32,818 nucleotides of DNA from Candidatus Mediterraneibacter intestinavium (GCA_019119205.1 DWXK01000008.1:1-32818), one strand, 5' to 3'; shown: positions 1-7,258, counted from the first letter of the stretch. Translations and numbers: made by a program. The notes: a model not told the origin generated them from the letters alone.

Positions 1-2
1 TT

Positions 3-308
3 TATTTTGCATTGGAGCAGATTGCAGAAGCAATGGGACATTCTAATAGCAACCCGCTGTCTACCAGCCTATTGTGTCTTGAACATGGAATTAGCTTTGA
101 TGAAATGGGACAGATCATGGTTGCTTTCAATCAGATTTTGAGAAAGAAGAAATTTGAAGATTTAGAGGCTGCTGATTTTCGGCAGGCGCTGGAAGAAGTC
201 ACGCCGGTGGCAAAGGATTTTGCTGATTCTGTAGTAGTTGCATTTATTAAGGCATATGCAAGGAACTATATTGCCGAATTGGTGCCATTTGCCAGAACGT
301 TAGATTAA
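3..308 (+). CDS. C-terminal part of an unrecognised protein (cut by window edge)
   Basis: The reading frame is open to the left edge of the window and ends at a TAA at 306-308, so about 101 C-terminal residues are visible. The first possible start inside the window is a TTG at 12, but the frame is open upstream and there is no ribosome binding site before it, so the gene most likely begins outside the window. The visible part looks mostly helical and soluble, with alternating hydrophobic and charged residues, no membrane segment and no cysteine cluster. I do not recognise a family and assign no function. It is followed by AT-rich DNA with no clear terminator. Confidence 0.6.
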   Translation, partial: YFALEQIAEAMGHSNSNPLSTSLLCLEHGISFDEMGQIMVAFNQILRKKKFEDLEAADFRQALEEVTPVAKDFADSVVVAFIKAYARNYIAELVPFARTLD

Positions 309-496
309 AAAGTGGTTCTTTATATTACGCTTTGGACGTGATGGAAATGCTTATTTTCAAGGCTTTTTATACACAAATCAGCAATAAGACCAAAAGAAAA
401 AACTCAATATGTAATAGAAAGATACTAAACATATATATTTAAGATTTGAAATAACTTGACGAGACGGAGTAATCCGCTTCTTTTTACATTTTGGCT
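309..496. other. AT-rich non-coding stretch
   Basis: No convincing gene is visible here. The sequence is clearly more AT-rich than the rest of the window. A short open frame on the + strand begins with a TTG at 456 and runs to 809, but it has no ribosome binding site and overlaps minus-strand gene remnants. A weak hairpin (CGGA-gtaa-TCCG) near 464-475 is followed by a pyrimidine-rich run; its function is unclear. Confidence 0.5.
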
Positions 497-636
497 TTAT
501 TTTTTGACCCGAATCATCCCCTGCATATCTTTTGTGAAATCTTCAGGGATGGAAATGACAGTAATGACATTGGACTCTGCATCTTATTGGGCAGATCTGC
601 CGGAAAAGCAGGTATATCATATGTATCATATGCCGA
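497..636 (-). pseudogene. Short decayed gene remnant with a frameshift
   Basis: Read on the minus strand, 497-583 encodes a protein-like C-terminus (NVITVISIPEDFTKDMQG, then a short basic tail and stop). The stretch immediately upstream, 583-636, encodes YDTYDIPAFPADLPNK in a different frame. Adding one base near 583-586 joins the two into one continuous peptide, while as written the downstream frame hits a stop at 584-586. The upstream frame is itself closed by a stop at 637-639 and no start codon with a ribosome binding site is seen. I read this as a fragment of an eroded gene of unknown family. It may belong to the same ancestral gene as the adjacent remnant at 643-1024. Confidence 0.35.
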
Positions 637-642
637 TTAGAG

Positions 643-1024
643 TCATTGAACCGCATCGCCGCGCTGATAGACATTCAGGACTCCATAAAAGGCTGGTGTC
701 TGCCCCGGGTCATCCGAGGTCAGAGCCAGCTCCGGCCCGTAGTGGAACAGATAGTGATACATATCGTGGAGGATCGCTTCGGTCTCGTATACATATTTCC
801 TGGTCGTAGGCATATCCGGTGATAATCTCCCCTGTTTTGTCAAAGATAGTCCAGACCGGATGCTGAAGATCTTTGATGGCATTTTCCAGGGCTCCGTCAT
901 GAAGAAATCCTTCCAGAGGAACGTATATGTCGGAGACGAAAGTCTCCACGTATCCGATGTCGTCTTCGCTCATTCCGTCAAAAGCCCGTGCTCTTGCATC
1001 TTCATATAACGGATATGAGTTGAA
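643..1024 (-). pseudogene. Frameshifted remnant of an unrecognised gene
   Basis: Two overlapping minus-strand frames make one protein when a single extra base near 798-802 is removed. The N-terminal part (from about 1024, including MSEDDIGYVETFVSDIY and a DKTGEIITGYAYDQ stretch) runs into the second frame, which continues KYVYETEAILHDMYHYLF and ends GDAVQ-stop at 643. Alone, each frame becomes low-quality sequence beyond the junction, which is the signature of a frameshift. Upstream, the first frame is closed by TGA at 1025-1027 with no good start there; an ATG at 971-973 lies inside the conserved-looking part. The remnant is therefore probably also truncated at its 5' end. The family is not recognised. 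Confidence 0.55.
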
Positions 1025-1082
1025 TCAAACCTCTTTTTGTGATACTGTAATAATGTTGTAAAAGAAGAGGAGGAGATCTGAA

Positions 1083-2255
1083 ATGGATATACATTTTTCA
1101 GATATGGTAAACAATATTCAGCCCGGGATCTTCGGCGCGCTGAATGAGAAGAAAGAAGAACTGCTCCGGGCGGGCAGGAAAGTATATAATCTCTCCGTGG
1201 GAACCCCGGATTTTAAGCCGGCGCCCCATGTGATGAAGGCGATGCAGGAAGCCTGCGGAAAAGCGGAGAACTATAAGTATTCTCTGGCGGACCTTCCGGA
1301 ACTTCTGGAGGCAGTTCAGTATCGGTACGAGAAAAGGTTCGGCGTACATGTGGAGACGGACGAGATCTTGTCCGTATACGGATCTCAGGAAGCGATGGCG
1401 CATATCGGACTGACTCTCTGTGACCCTGGCGACCTGATCCTGGTGCCAAACCCGGGATACCCCATGTTTGAGATGAGCGGGATCATGGCGCATGCAGAGA
1501 TCGGCTATTATACGATCGAAGAGAAGAACGGATACCTTCCGGACCTGGAGAGTATTCCGGAAGATATGCTCAGACGGGCAAGATATATGATCGTGTCCTA
1601 TCCGCTCAATCCGGTCTGTGTCTGCGCACCGGATGAGTTTTACGAGAGGCTGATCGCATTTGCAAAGGAAAATAATATCGTGATCCTTCACGATAACGCT
1701 TACTCTGACATCACATTCACTGAGAGTCCGGGAAGATCGTTCCTTTCCTTTGAGGGAGCGAAAGATGTAGGTGTGGAATTTTATTCCCTGTCAAAATCCT
1801 ATAACCTTACCGGGGCGCGTATCTCATTTGTAGTGGGAAACAAAGAGATCATAAAGAAGTTCCGCCTTCTGCGCTCACAGATTGATTATGGCATCTTTTA
1901 TCCGGTGCAGCTTGCGGCGATCGCGGCGCTCACAGGTCCGGATGATTTTATCGAGGAGCAGAGACAGGAGTACGGGGCGCGCAACAGGGCTCTGTGCGGC
2001 GGGCTGCGCAGGATCGGATGGAACGTGCCGGACAGCCAGGGGACCATGTTCGTCTGGGCGAAGATCCCGGAAGGATATGAGTCATCCGCTGATTTCTGTA
2101 TGAAGCTGATGGAGCGGACCGGTGTGATCGTAACGCCGGGAAGTGCTTTTGGGAGCAACGGAGAAGGCTATGTCAGGATGGCGCTGGTCGTGGATGAAGA
2201 GACGATCAGTGAGATCATTCAAGTGCTGGACGAGTCCGGCATCTTCCGTAAGTGA
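1083..2255 (+). CDS. PLP-dependent class I/II aminotransferase
   Basis: A 390-residue fold-type I aminotransferase, a normal length for the AspC / LL-diaminopimelate aminotransferase / AlaC-like group. Visible landmarks are an N-terminal VYNLSVGTPDF substrate-loop segment (about 34-44), the YPLNP motif with its PLP-binding Asn (about 173-177), the cofactor Asp in LHDNAYSD (D204), the Schiff-base lysine in SLSKSYNLTGAR (K238), and the C-terminal carboxylate-binding Arg in GYVRMAL (about 365). It should transfer an amino group between an amino acid and a 2-oxo acid in the cytoplasm; the exact substrate cannot be read from sequence. The start is supported by an AGGAGGAG ribosome binding site about 8 bases upstream. 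The dUTPase gene follows 38 bases later and could be cotranscribed. No lysine-pathway neighbours support calling it DapL. Confidence 0.88.
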   Translation: MDIHFSDMVNNIQPGIFGALNEKKEELLRAGRKVYNLSVGTPDFKPAPHVMKAMQEACGKAENYKYSLADLPELLEAVQYRYEKRFGVHVETDEILSVYGSQEAMAHIGLTLCDPGDLILVPNPGYPMFEMSGIMAHAEIGYYTIEEKNGYLPDLESIPEDMLRRARYMIVSYPLNPVCVCAPDEFYERLIAFAKENNIVILHDNAYSDITFTESPGRSFLSFEGAKDVGVEFYSLSKSYNLTGARISFVVGNKEIIKKFRLLRSQIDYGIFYPVQLAAIAALTGPDDFIEEQRQEYGARNRALCGGLRRIGWNVPDSQGTMFVWAKIPEGYESSADFCMKLMERTGVIVTPGSAFGSNGEGYVRMALVVDEETISEIIQVLDESGIFRK

Positions 2256-2293
2256 ACCGGTCGGAAGGAATGATATGGAAGGAGCAGACAAAA

Positions 2294-2812
2294 ATGAACA
2301 GAATCGCAAAATTTGAGAAAGTAAGCCTGGAGCAGTTTCGCGAGGCGTGGACGGATACCTTCGGGCCTGCAGATGAGGGTGCGGCAGAAAGCGTGTATGA
2401 GAAGATAAAGCTTCCCCGCAGAGCGACGGCCGGGAGCGCGGGATATGACTTCTTTGCACCGGTGGATCTGACACTGGCACCCGGGGAGACGATAAAAGTC
2501 CCGACCGGCATCCGGGTGTGGATGGAGCCGGAATGGGTTCTGAAGTGCTACCCCAGAAGCGGGCTGGGCTTTAAGTACAGGCTTCAGCTCAACAATACGG
2601 TCGGCATCATTGACAGTGATTACTATTATTCAGATAATGAAGGCCACATCTTTGCAAAGATCACAAACGATACCAATGAAGGGAAGACCGTGGAGATCGG
2701 CGCAGGGACAGGATTCATGCAGGGAATCTTTGTAGAGTACGGCATTACGGTCGACGATGACGCCACTGAGATCCGCAACGGCGGCTTTGGCAGTACGACA
2801 AAAAGAGCCTGA
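2294..2812 (+). CDS. dut: dUTP diphosphatase (dUTPase)
   Basis: A 172-residue trimeric-type dUTPase, which hydrolyses dUTP to dUMP and pyrophosphate, keeping uracil out of DNA and supplying dTMP synthesis. Conserved motifs appear in order: motif I (AGSAGYDFFAP, about 47-57), motif II (PRSGLG), motif III (NNTVGIIDSDYYYSDNEGH, with the catalytic Asp in IDSD) and C-terminal motif V (NGGFGSTTK). Motif III departs from the usual DYRGE form and carries a few extra residues. About 35 residues precede motif I, more than in the shortest homologues. An upstream in-frame ATG at 2252 overlaps the aminotransferase stop, but AAGGAG at 2279-2284 is correctly spaced for the ATG at 2294, so I chose that start. 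Confidence 0.93.
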   Translation: MNRIAKFEKVSLEQFREAWTDTFGPADEGAAESVYEKIKLPRRATAGSAGYDFFAPVDLTLAPGETIKVPTGIRVWMEPEWVLKCYPRSGLGFKYRLQLNNTVGIIDSDYYYSDNEGHIFAKITNDTNEGKTVEIGAGTGFMQGIFVEYGITVDDDATEIRNGGFGSTTKRA

Positions 2813-2862
2813 CGGGGATCCTGGGAAAAGTATATTTGTGCGCGGGAAAAAGCGTGCGCTGA

Positions 2863-2880
2863 ACTTACAATAATGTAAGT
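2863..2880. repeat. Perfect 7-bp inverted repeat (possible operator)
   Basis: ACTTACA-ataa-TGTAAGT is an 18-base palindrome with perfect 7-bp arms, in the 200-base gap between dut and the transglycosylase gene. Its symmetry and size fit a dimeric repressor site, and there is no T-run after it to suggest a terminator. A possible -10 (TAATAT, 2905-2910) lies just downstream. Function is inferred only. Confidence 0.4.
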
Positions 2881-3012
2881 GTATTTAAGAAAAACGTAAG
2901 GAAATAATATGGAAGAATACAGATGCGTTTTTTATACTGTAAGTGGGAACCGGGAGATACCCGGATCCGTAACAGTCTGTCAGAAAAGGTGCGAAAGGCA
3001 GGATGATACAGT

Positions 3013-3675
3013 ATGAAATGGATAAAACGGCTGTGTTCTTTCATTTTTTTATGCGTGTTGATCGCAGGCGGTATCCTTGTATATCAGGGATACAGCGGTT
3101 ATCGGGATGCGCTTGGAGAAAAGAGTGTGGAGGAGATGCAGGAGCAGATCGAATCGATCGATAATTATACCCCTCTGGATGAACTGCCACAGACATATAT
3201 CGACGCGGTGCTGGCAGTGGAGGACAAGCGCTTTTACAGCCATCCGGGAATCGATCCCATCGCGATTGGAAGAGCTGTTGTCAATGATATCCGTGCGGGT
3301 GCCTATGTGGAAGGCGGCAGTACGATCACACAGCAGCTTGCAAAAAATCAGTTTTTCACACAGGAAAAAAAGATGGTGCGGAAGATCTCCGAGATGTTTA
3401 TGGCGTTTAAGATCGAGTCAGTGCTCGATAAGGATAAGATCCTGGAACTTTATGTGAACTCCATCTTTTTCGGGAACGGATACTACTGTGTCGGGGATGC
3501 TTCTGCAGGGTATTTTGGAAAGCCTCCGTCCGAGATGGATTTTGACGAGTGTACGCTTCTTGCGGGGATACCGAACGCACCCAGCAATTATAACCCTGTC
3601 GCCAGCCCGGAACTGGCAAGGCAGCGTCAGGCACAGGTGTTTGAGAAGATGAAGAGAGCCGGATATCTGGAATGA
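3013..3675 (+). CDS. Monofunctional peptidoglycan glycosyltransferase (GT51)
   Basis: A 220-residue protein with one N-terminal membrane anchor (about 7-25) and a glycosyltransferase-51 domain, which polymerises lipid II into glycan strands on the outer face of the membrane. The family motifs are present in order: EDKRFYSHPGID (about 70-81, with catalytic Glu E70), GGSTITQQLAKN (101-112), RKISEMFMAFKIE (about 123-135, with the second conserved Glu), ILELYVNSIFFGNGYY and LLAGIPNAPSNYNP. There is no transpeptidase domain, so it is the MtgA-like monofunctional form, about as long as that class, not a truncated class A PBP (the stop follows the complete GT fold). The ribosome binding site (AGGAT) is modest. 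It lies 157 bases upstream of a spore-germination-type gene, so a sporulation role is possible but not shown. Confidence 0.9.
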   Translation: MKWIKRLCSFIFLCVLIAGGILVYQGYSGYRDALGEKSVEEMQEQIESIDNYTPLDELPQTYIDAVLAVEDKRFYSHPGIDPIAIGRAVVNDIRAGAYVEGGSTITQQLAKNQFFTQEKKMVRKISEMFMAFKIESVLDKDKILELYVNSIFFGNGYYCVGDASAGYFGKPPSEMDFDECTLLAGIPNAPSNYNPVASPELARQRQAQVFEKMKRAGYLE

Positions 3676-3832
3676 TGAGTGGGCAAAAGATACACATGTT
3701 GGGATAAGATAGGCGCACGTACATTCTGTTATGCGCAGGGATACATATTTTCGGAAAAACAGGGGAATCTATCCATAGAACTGCATCAGCAGAGTATCAT
3801 GCCCTTCAGGGCGGAAACGGGGAACAGATTCT

Positions 3833-5200
3833 ATGGTAGAGAAAAATCAAAAAAAGATCAGTGCTTCTTTTGAGGAGAATATCACATATATGAACCAGCT
3901 CCTTCCGGTAAAGGAAAGTTTTGACATGATCCGAAGAGAGATCGAGATCGGCGGGAAGGCGTCCGTATTTTACTATATTGACGGGTTCGTCAAAGATGAG
4001 GCGATGCTCAAGATCATGGATTCCTTTCTCGCAGTCACTGAGGAGGATATGCCGGATGATGCGGACGGGTTCGCGCGAAAGAATGTCCCCTATGTGGAGG
4101 TAGATGTCCTGGAAGACTTTGACCAGGTGGTGAGAAACGTTCTGTCCGGAACGGCTGTCCTGTTCATTGGCGGATACAGCGAGTGCATCAGTATTGACTG
4201 CCGTACTTACCCGGCAAGAGGCGTGGAAGAACCTGACAAAGACAGATCTCTCCGCGGTTCTCGGGACGGATTCGTGGAGACCATTGTTTTTAATACCGCC
4301 CTGATCCGAAGAAGGATCAGGGACCCTCATCTTATCATGGAGATGACGGAGGCGGGGCAGGTGTCCCGGACAGATATCGCGCTGTGTTATATGAGCGACC
4401 GGGTGGACCAGGAACTGCTGAACAATTTGAAAAAGCGGATCGAGAGCCTCAACATCGGAGATCTGCGGATGAACCAGCAGAGTCTGGCGGAAGCCCTTTT
4501 CAAGAGAAAATGGTTCAACCCGTTTCCTAAATTTAAATACACTGAGCGTCCTGACACGGCGGCTGCCTGTATCCTGGAGGGGAAAGTGATCATTCTTGTG
4601 GACAACTCTCCATCCGCCATGATCCTTCCAACATCTATCCTGGATATGATCGAGGAGGCTAATGATTACTATTTTCCCACAGTCACAGGAGTTTATCTGA
4701 AGGTCACGCGGACTCTGATCACGGTAGCGACGGTATTCTTTACTCCGCTGTATCTGCTTTTCATGCAGAACCAGGAATGGCTCCCGGCGGCGTTTGAGTT
4801 TGTGGCAGTGCGGGATACCGTGAACATTCCGCTGATCTTCCAGTTCCTTCTTTTGGAACTTTCAATAGACGGACTCCGGCTTGCGGCCATGAACACGCCG
4901 ACTATGCTGAGTACGCCGCTCAGTGTGATCGCCGGTATCGTTATGGGAGAGTTCTCCGTGCAGTCAGGCTGGTTCAACAGTGAAGTGATGCTGTACATGG
5001 CATTTGTGGCGGTGGCGAACTATACCCAGCCCAATTTTGAACTGGGTTATGCACTGAAGTTCATGCGGCTGATGCTCCTCATACTCACTGCGGTCTTTGA
5101 CCTGTACGGATTTATCGCAGGATGCATCCTTGTCCTGTGTTTCCTGATCTTCAACAAGACGCTCTCGGGAAGAAACTATATGAATATAAAGCTGAACTGA
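3833..5200 (+). CDS. Spore germination GerA/SpoVAF-family membrane protein
   Basis: A 455-residue protein of the GerA family A subunits, closest in appearance to SpoVAF. A soluble N-terminal half contains the diagnostic block [19 protein letters not shown] followed by NTALIRRRIRD (about 126-164). The C-terminal half (about 285-450) holds five or six hydrophobic membrane segments. Family members sit in the spore inner membrane and act in germinant response or, for SpoVAF, in dipicolinate release during germination. No GerB-type transporter, GerC lipoprotein or spoVA gene is adjacent, which is unusual since these are normally clustered. The start ATG at 3833 has only a weak GGGGA ribosome binding site and lies just after a small GCCC-ttca-GGGC hairpin. 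A strong terminator follows. Confidence 0.88.
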   Translation: MVEKNQKKISASFEENITYMNQLLPVKESFDMIRREIEIGGKASVFYYIDGFVKDEAMLKIMDSFLAVTEEDMPDDADGFARKNVPYVEVDVLEDFDQVVRNVLSGTAVLFIGGYSECISIDCRTYPARGVEEPDKDRSLRGSRDGFVETIVFNTALIRRRIRDPHLIMEMTEAGQVSRTDIALCYMSDRVDQELLNNLKKRIESLNIGDLRMNQQSLAEALFKRKWFNPFPKFKYTERPDTAAACILEGKVIILVDNSPSAMILPTSILDMIEEANDYYFPTVTGVYLKVTRTLITVATVFFTPLYLLFMQNQEWLPAAFEFVAVRDTVNIPLIFQFLLLELSIDGLRLAAMNTPTMLSTPLSVIAGIVMGEFSVQSGWFNSEVMLYMAFVAVANYTQPNFELGYALKFMRLMLLILTAVFDLYGFIAGCILVLCFLIFNKTLSGRNYMNIKLN

Positions 5201-5205
5201 TGGAA

Positions 5206-5240
5206 AAAGGGCGGCGGGAGGAAGTATTCCGCCGCCCTTT
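5206..5240 (+). terminator. Rho-independent terminator after the GerA-family gene
   Basis: A perfect 12-bp stem, AAAGGGCGGCGG (5206-5217) with CCGCCGCCCTTT (5229-5240), around an 11-base loop, 5 bases after the stop codon. The U-rich part is inside the 3' arm, and the sequence beyond is not a long T-run, so efficiency may be moderate. Confidence 0.8.
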
Positions 5241-5296
5241 GCAACGTCTTTGAGGCGCATCCTGATTTTCCTTTCTTCATGCCCGGTGAAAATATT

Positions 5297-5325
5297 TTGA
5301 TTAATACTCGAAAAAATGCTATGAT
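5297..5325 (+). promoter_or_regulatory. Sigma-A-type promoter for the DegV gene
   Basis: TTGATT (5297-5302) and TATGAT (5320-5325) with an ideal 17-base spacer, 63 bases upstream of the DegV start and after the preceding terminator. Found by inspection. Confidence 0.75.
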
Positions 5326-5387
5326 ATACAAGGAGACGGTTCGTTATTACTAAGCGGACAAATATAGATCCAGGAGGAATCAGGACA

Positions 5388-6251
5388 ATGAGAGATTTTG
5401 TGATCACAGTGAACAGTACGGTGGACCTGCCCAGAGAGTGGCTGGAGGAGCGCCATGTTCCGGTATTTCCATTAAAATATACGATCGACGGCGAGACATA
5501 TACTGATATGTACGGGCTGACAGGAAAAGAGTTTTTTGAGAAATTGAGAGAGGGGCATATGTCCGTGACCTCTCAGATCAATCCGGAGGAAGCGGTGCAG
5601 ATGATGGAGCCTTTCGTGAAAGAAGGCAAAGACATCCTCCATCTCGGTTTCTCTTCCGGTTTGAGCGGAACCCTGAACAGTATGAGGCTGGCGGGGGAAG
5701 AACTCTCGGAGAAATACCCCGAGGCAAAGATCATCATCATTGATACACTCTGCGCATGTCTGGGAGAAGGACTTCTCCTTTATAAGGTGCTGCAGCTCAA
5801 GGAGCAGGGAAAGAACATTGATGAGATCGCGGCGTGGGTGGAGGAGAACAAACTCCATATCTGCCATGATGTGACAGTGGATGACCTGAACCACCTTCAC
5901 AGAGGAGGGCGCGTATCCAAGACGACCGCTGTACTGGGGACTCTGGTGCAGATCAAACCGATCATACATATGGATGACAACGGCAAACTCCAGGTCATCG
6001 GAAAAGAGAGAGGGCGCAAGAAGTCCCTGAATAAGATCGTGGATATGGCAGTGGAGCAGTCAAAGGGCTGGGATAACGACATCATCATGATCACCCACGG
6101 CGACTGTATCGAAGATGCAGAATATGTGGCGAAGCTGGTGCGGGAGAAGATGGGGATCGACAATATCCTGATCAACAATATCGGTACCGTGATCGGAAGC
6201 CACACAGGACCGGGGGTTGTGGCTGTATTCTGTATGGGAAATAAAAGATAG
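5388..6251 (+). CDS. DegV family fatty-acid-binding protein
   Basis: A 287-residue member of the DegV family, whose members bind a fatty acid in a cleft between two domains; in Firmicutes, FakB-type members deliver exogenous fatty acids to the kinase FakA. The N-terminus (FVITVNSTVDLP, about 4-15) has the family's beta strand and Ser/Thr loop. A GFSSGLSGT segment (about 86-94) carries ligand-carboxylate-binding serines, and VDDLNHLHRGGRVSK (about 164-178) and a C-terminal GSHTGPGVVAVFC are typical. An AGGAGG sequence 11 bases upstream supports the start. The gene appears monocistronic: its own promoter lies upstream and a new promoter begins 10 bases after its stop. No fakA-like gene is in the window, so the FakB assignment is only possible. 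Confidence 0.9.
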   Translation: MRDFVITVNSTVDLPREWLEERHVPVFPLKYTIDGETYTDMYGLTGKEFFEKLREGHMSVTSQINPEEAVQMMEPFVKEGKDILHLGFSSGLSGTLNSMRLAGEELSEKYPEAKIIIIDTLCACLGEGLLLYKVLQLKEQGKNIDEIAAWVEENKLHICHDVTVDDLNHLHRGGRVSKTTAVLGTLVQIKPIIHMDDNGKLQVIGKERGRKKSLNKIVDMAVEQSKGWDNDIIMITHGDCIEDAEYVAKLVREKMGIDNILINNIGTVIGSHTGPGVVAVFCMGNKR

Positions 6252-6260
6252 AAAAATGTG

Positions 6261-6289
6261 TTGACACGGGAGAGTGGATATGGTAAATT
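6261..6289 (+). promoter_or_regulatory. Promoter of the infC-rpmI-rplT operon
   Basis: A consensus TTGACA (6261-6266) and TAAATT (6284-6289) with a 17-base spacer, immediately after the degV stop. Transcription would start near 6296, giving an untranslated leader of about 200 bases before infC. Part of the spacer is the left arm of an inverted repeat with 6322-6332 and is therefore outside the transcript. Confidence 0.75.
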
Positions 6290-6299
6290 AATACTTGCG

Positions 6300-6443
6300 T
6301 TAAGCAAAAAACAAAGTAGAGTATCCACTCTCACCGCAGCACAACAGGGTGACTGTCGGTCTGATATTGACTTGGAAGCTTCCTTTGTAAGCGGGAAGGC
6401 TTTATTGATTGTCGGGTGGATATGATATTCACTCGTTTTTTTG
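6300..6443 (+). ncRNA. L20-type ribosomal protein leader with attenuator
   Basis: The long leader between the operon promoter and infC folds as expected for an autoregulatory L20 leader. A long-range stem pairs GAGTATCCAC (6319-6328) with GTGGATA (6416-6422) and ACTC (6431-6434), immediately followed by a seven-T run (6436-6442), so its completion would act as a terminator. Inside is a hairpin AAGC-TTCC / GGAA-G-GCTT (about 6377-6402). In Firmicutes, L20 binds such a leader upstream of infC-rpmI-rplT and causes premature termination. The operon order is as expected; the match to the L20 leader family is my reading, without a covariance model. Confidence 0.65.
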
Positions 6444-6483
6444 TGTTTTCGCATGGAAAAACCTGAATGGAAATTCATTTGAC

Positions 6484-6500
6484 GGAGGTATACGACAATT
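6484..6500 (+). promoter_or_regulatory. Ribosome binding site that fixes an AUU start for infC
   Basis: GGAGG (6484-6488) lies 9 bases before an ATT codon at 6498-6500, which is in frame with IF-3. The first in-frame ATG at 6510 would be 21 bases away, too far for this site. The spacing therefore favours initiation at AUU, the non-canonical start known for infC in many bacteria. Confidence 0.8.
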
Positions 6501-7004
6501 AGCGATTTAATGATTAACGAGCAGATCAGAGACAGAGAAGTTCGTCTGATCAGCCAGGATGGAGAACAGTTAGGGATCATGTCGGCGAGAGAAGCCATGA
6601 AGATCGCCATGGAGGCAGAACTTGACCTGGTCAAGATCGCTCCCGGTGCGAAGCCGCCTGTCTGCAAGATCATCGATTACGGCAAGTATAAGTATGAGCA
6701 GACAAGGAAAGAGAAAGAGGCTAAGAAGAAACAGAGGACGGTTGAGATCAAAGAGGTCCGTCTGTCGCCGAACATTGACAAGAATGACCTGAACACAAAG
6801 GTGAACAATGCAAGGAAGTTTATCTCCAAGGGAAACAAGGTCAAGGTGACACTGCGCTTCCGTGGAAGAGAGATGGCCCATGTTCAGCAGAGCAGGCACA
6901 TCCTTGACGACTTCGCAGAACTGCTTTCCGATATCGCATCGGTCGAAAAAGCACCGAAGCTCGAAGGCAGAAATATGAGCATGGTTTTAACTGAAAAACG
7001 TTAA
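6498..7004 (+). CDS. infC: Translation initiation factor IF-3
   Basis: A 168-residue IF-3, read from the ATT at 6498 (codons Ile-Ser-Asp-Leu-Met-Ile-Asn; the initiator is decoded as Met). IF-3 binds the 30S subunit, prevents premature 50S joining and checks the initiator tRNA and start codon. The N-terminal domain begins INEQIRDREVRLI and is joined by a lysine-rich linker (about 68-83) to the C-terminal domain with the family signature around KVKVTLRFRGREMAH (about 115-129). Length is typical. The AUU start allows IF-3 to repress its own translation, as known in E. coli, because IF-3 discriminates against non-AUG starts. It is the first gene of infC-rpmI-rplT, downstream of an L20-type leader, so two feedback layers probably act here. 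Confidence 0.97.
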   Translation: MSDLMINEQIRDREVRLISQDGEQLGIMSAREAMKIAMEAELDLVKIAPGAKPPVCKIIDYGKYKYEQTRKEKEAKKKQRTVEIKEVRLSPNIDKNDLNTKVNNARKFISKGNKVKVTLRFRGREMAHVQQSRHILDDFAELLSDIASVEKAPKLEGRNMSMVLTEKR

Positions 7005-7060
7005 ATCCGTAACCCGGGATGAATGTCCTGAAAGGCAGCACAATAAAGGAGGAAATCATC

Positions 7061-7258
7061 ATGCCAAAAATCAAAACAAATAGAGCGGCAGCAAAGCGCT
7101 TCAAAAAAACAGGTACAGGAAAACTGAAAAGAAATAAAGCTTACAAGAGCCATATCTTAACGAAGAAGTCTACGAAGAGAAAGAGAAATCTCAGACAGGC
7201 TACGATCACTGATGCAACGAATGTAAAGAACATGAAAAAGGTATTACCGTATCTGTAA
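7061..7258 (+). CDS. rpmI: Ribosomal protein bL35
   Basis: A 65-residue, strongly basic protein beginning [20 protein letters not shown], the standard bL35 N-terminus, and of the usual length. It is a component of the 50S subunit. A consensus AAGGAGG (7046-7052) lies 8 bases before the ATG at 7061; an upstream in-frame ATG at 7019 would add 14 residues absent from the family and is rejected. It lies between infC and rplT in the conserved order and is expected to be controlled by the L20-type leader. Confidence 0.97.
   Translation: MPKIKTNRAAAKRFKKTGTGKLKRNKAYKSHILTKKSTKRKRNLRQATITDATNVKNMKKVLPYL

Noticed and set aside
456..809. Plus-strand open frame of 117 codons in the 5' region
   Set aside because: TTG start without a ribosome binding site, low-complexity translation, and overlap with better-supported minus-strand remnants.
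3676..3832. Forespore (sigma-G-type) promoter before the GerA-family gene
   Set aside because: Candidate CAT-containing -10 elements lacked a -35 at correct spacing, so I could not support one.
3679..3873. Small open frame between the transglycosylase and GerA-type genes
   Set aside because: No ribosome binding site, and it runs into the real gene that starts at 3833.
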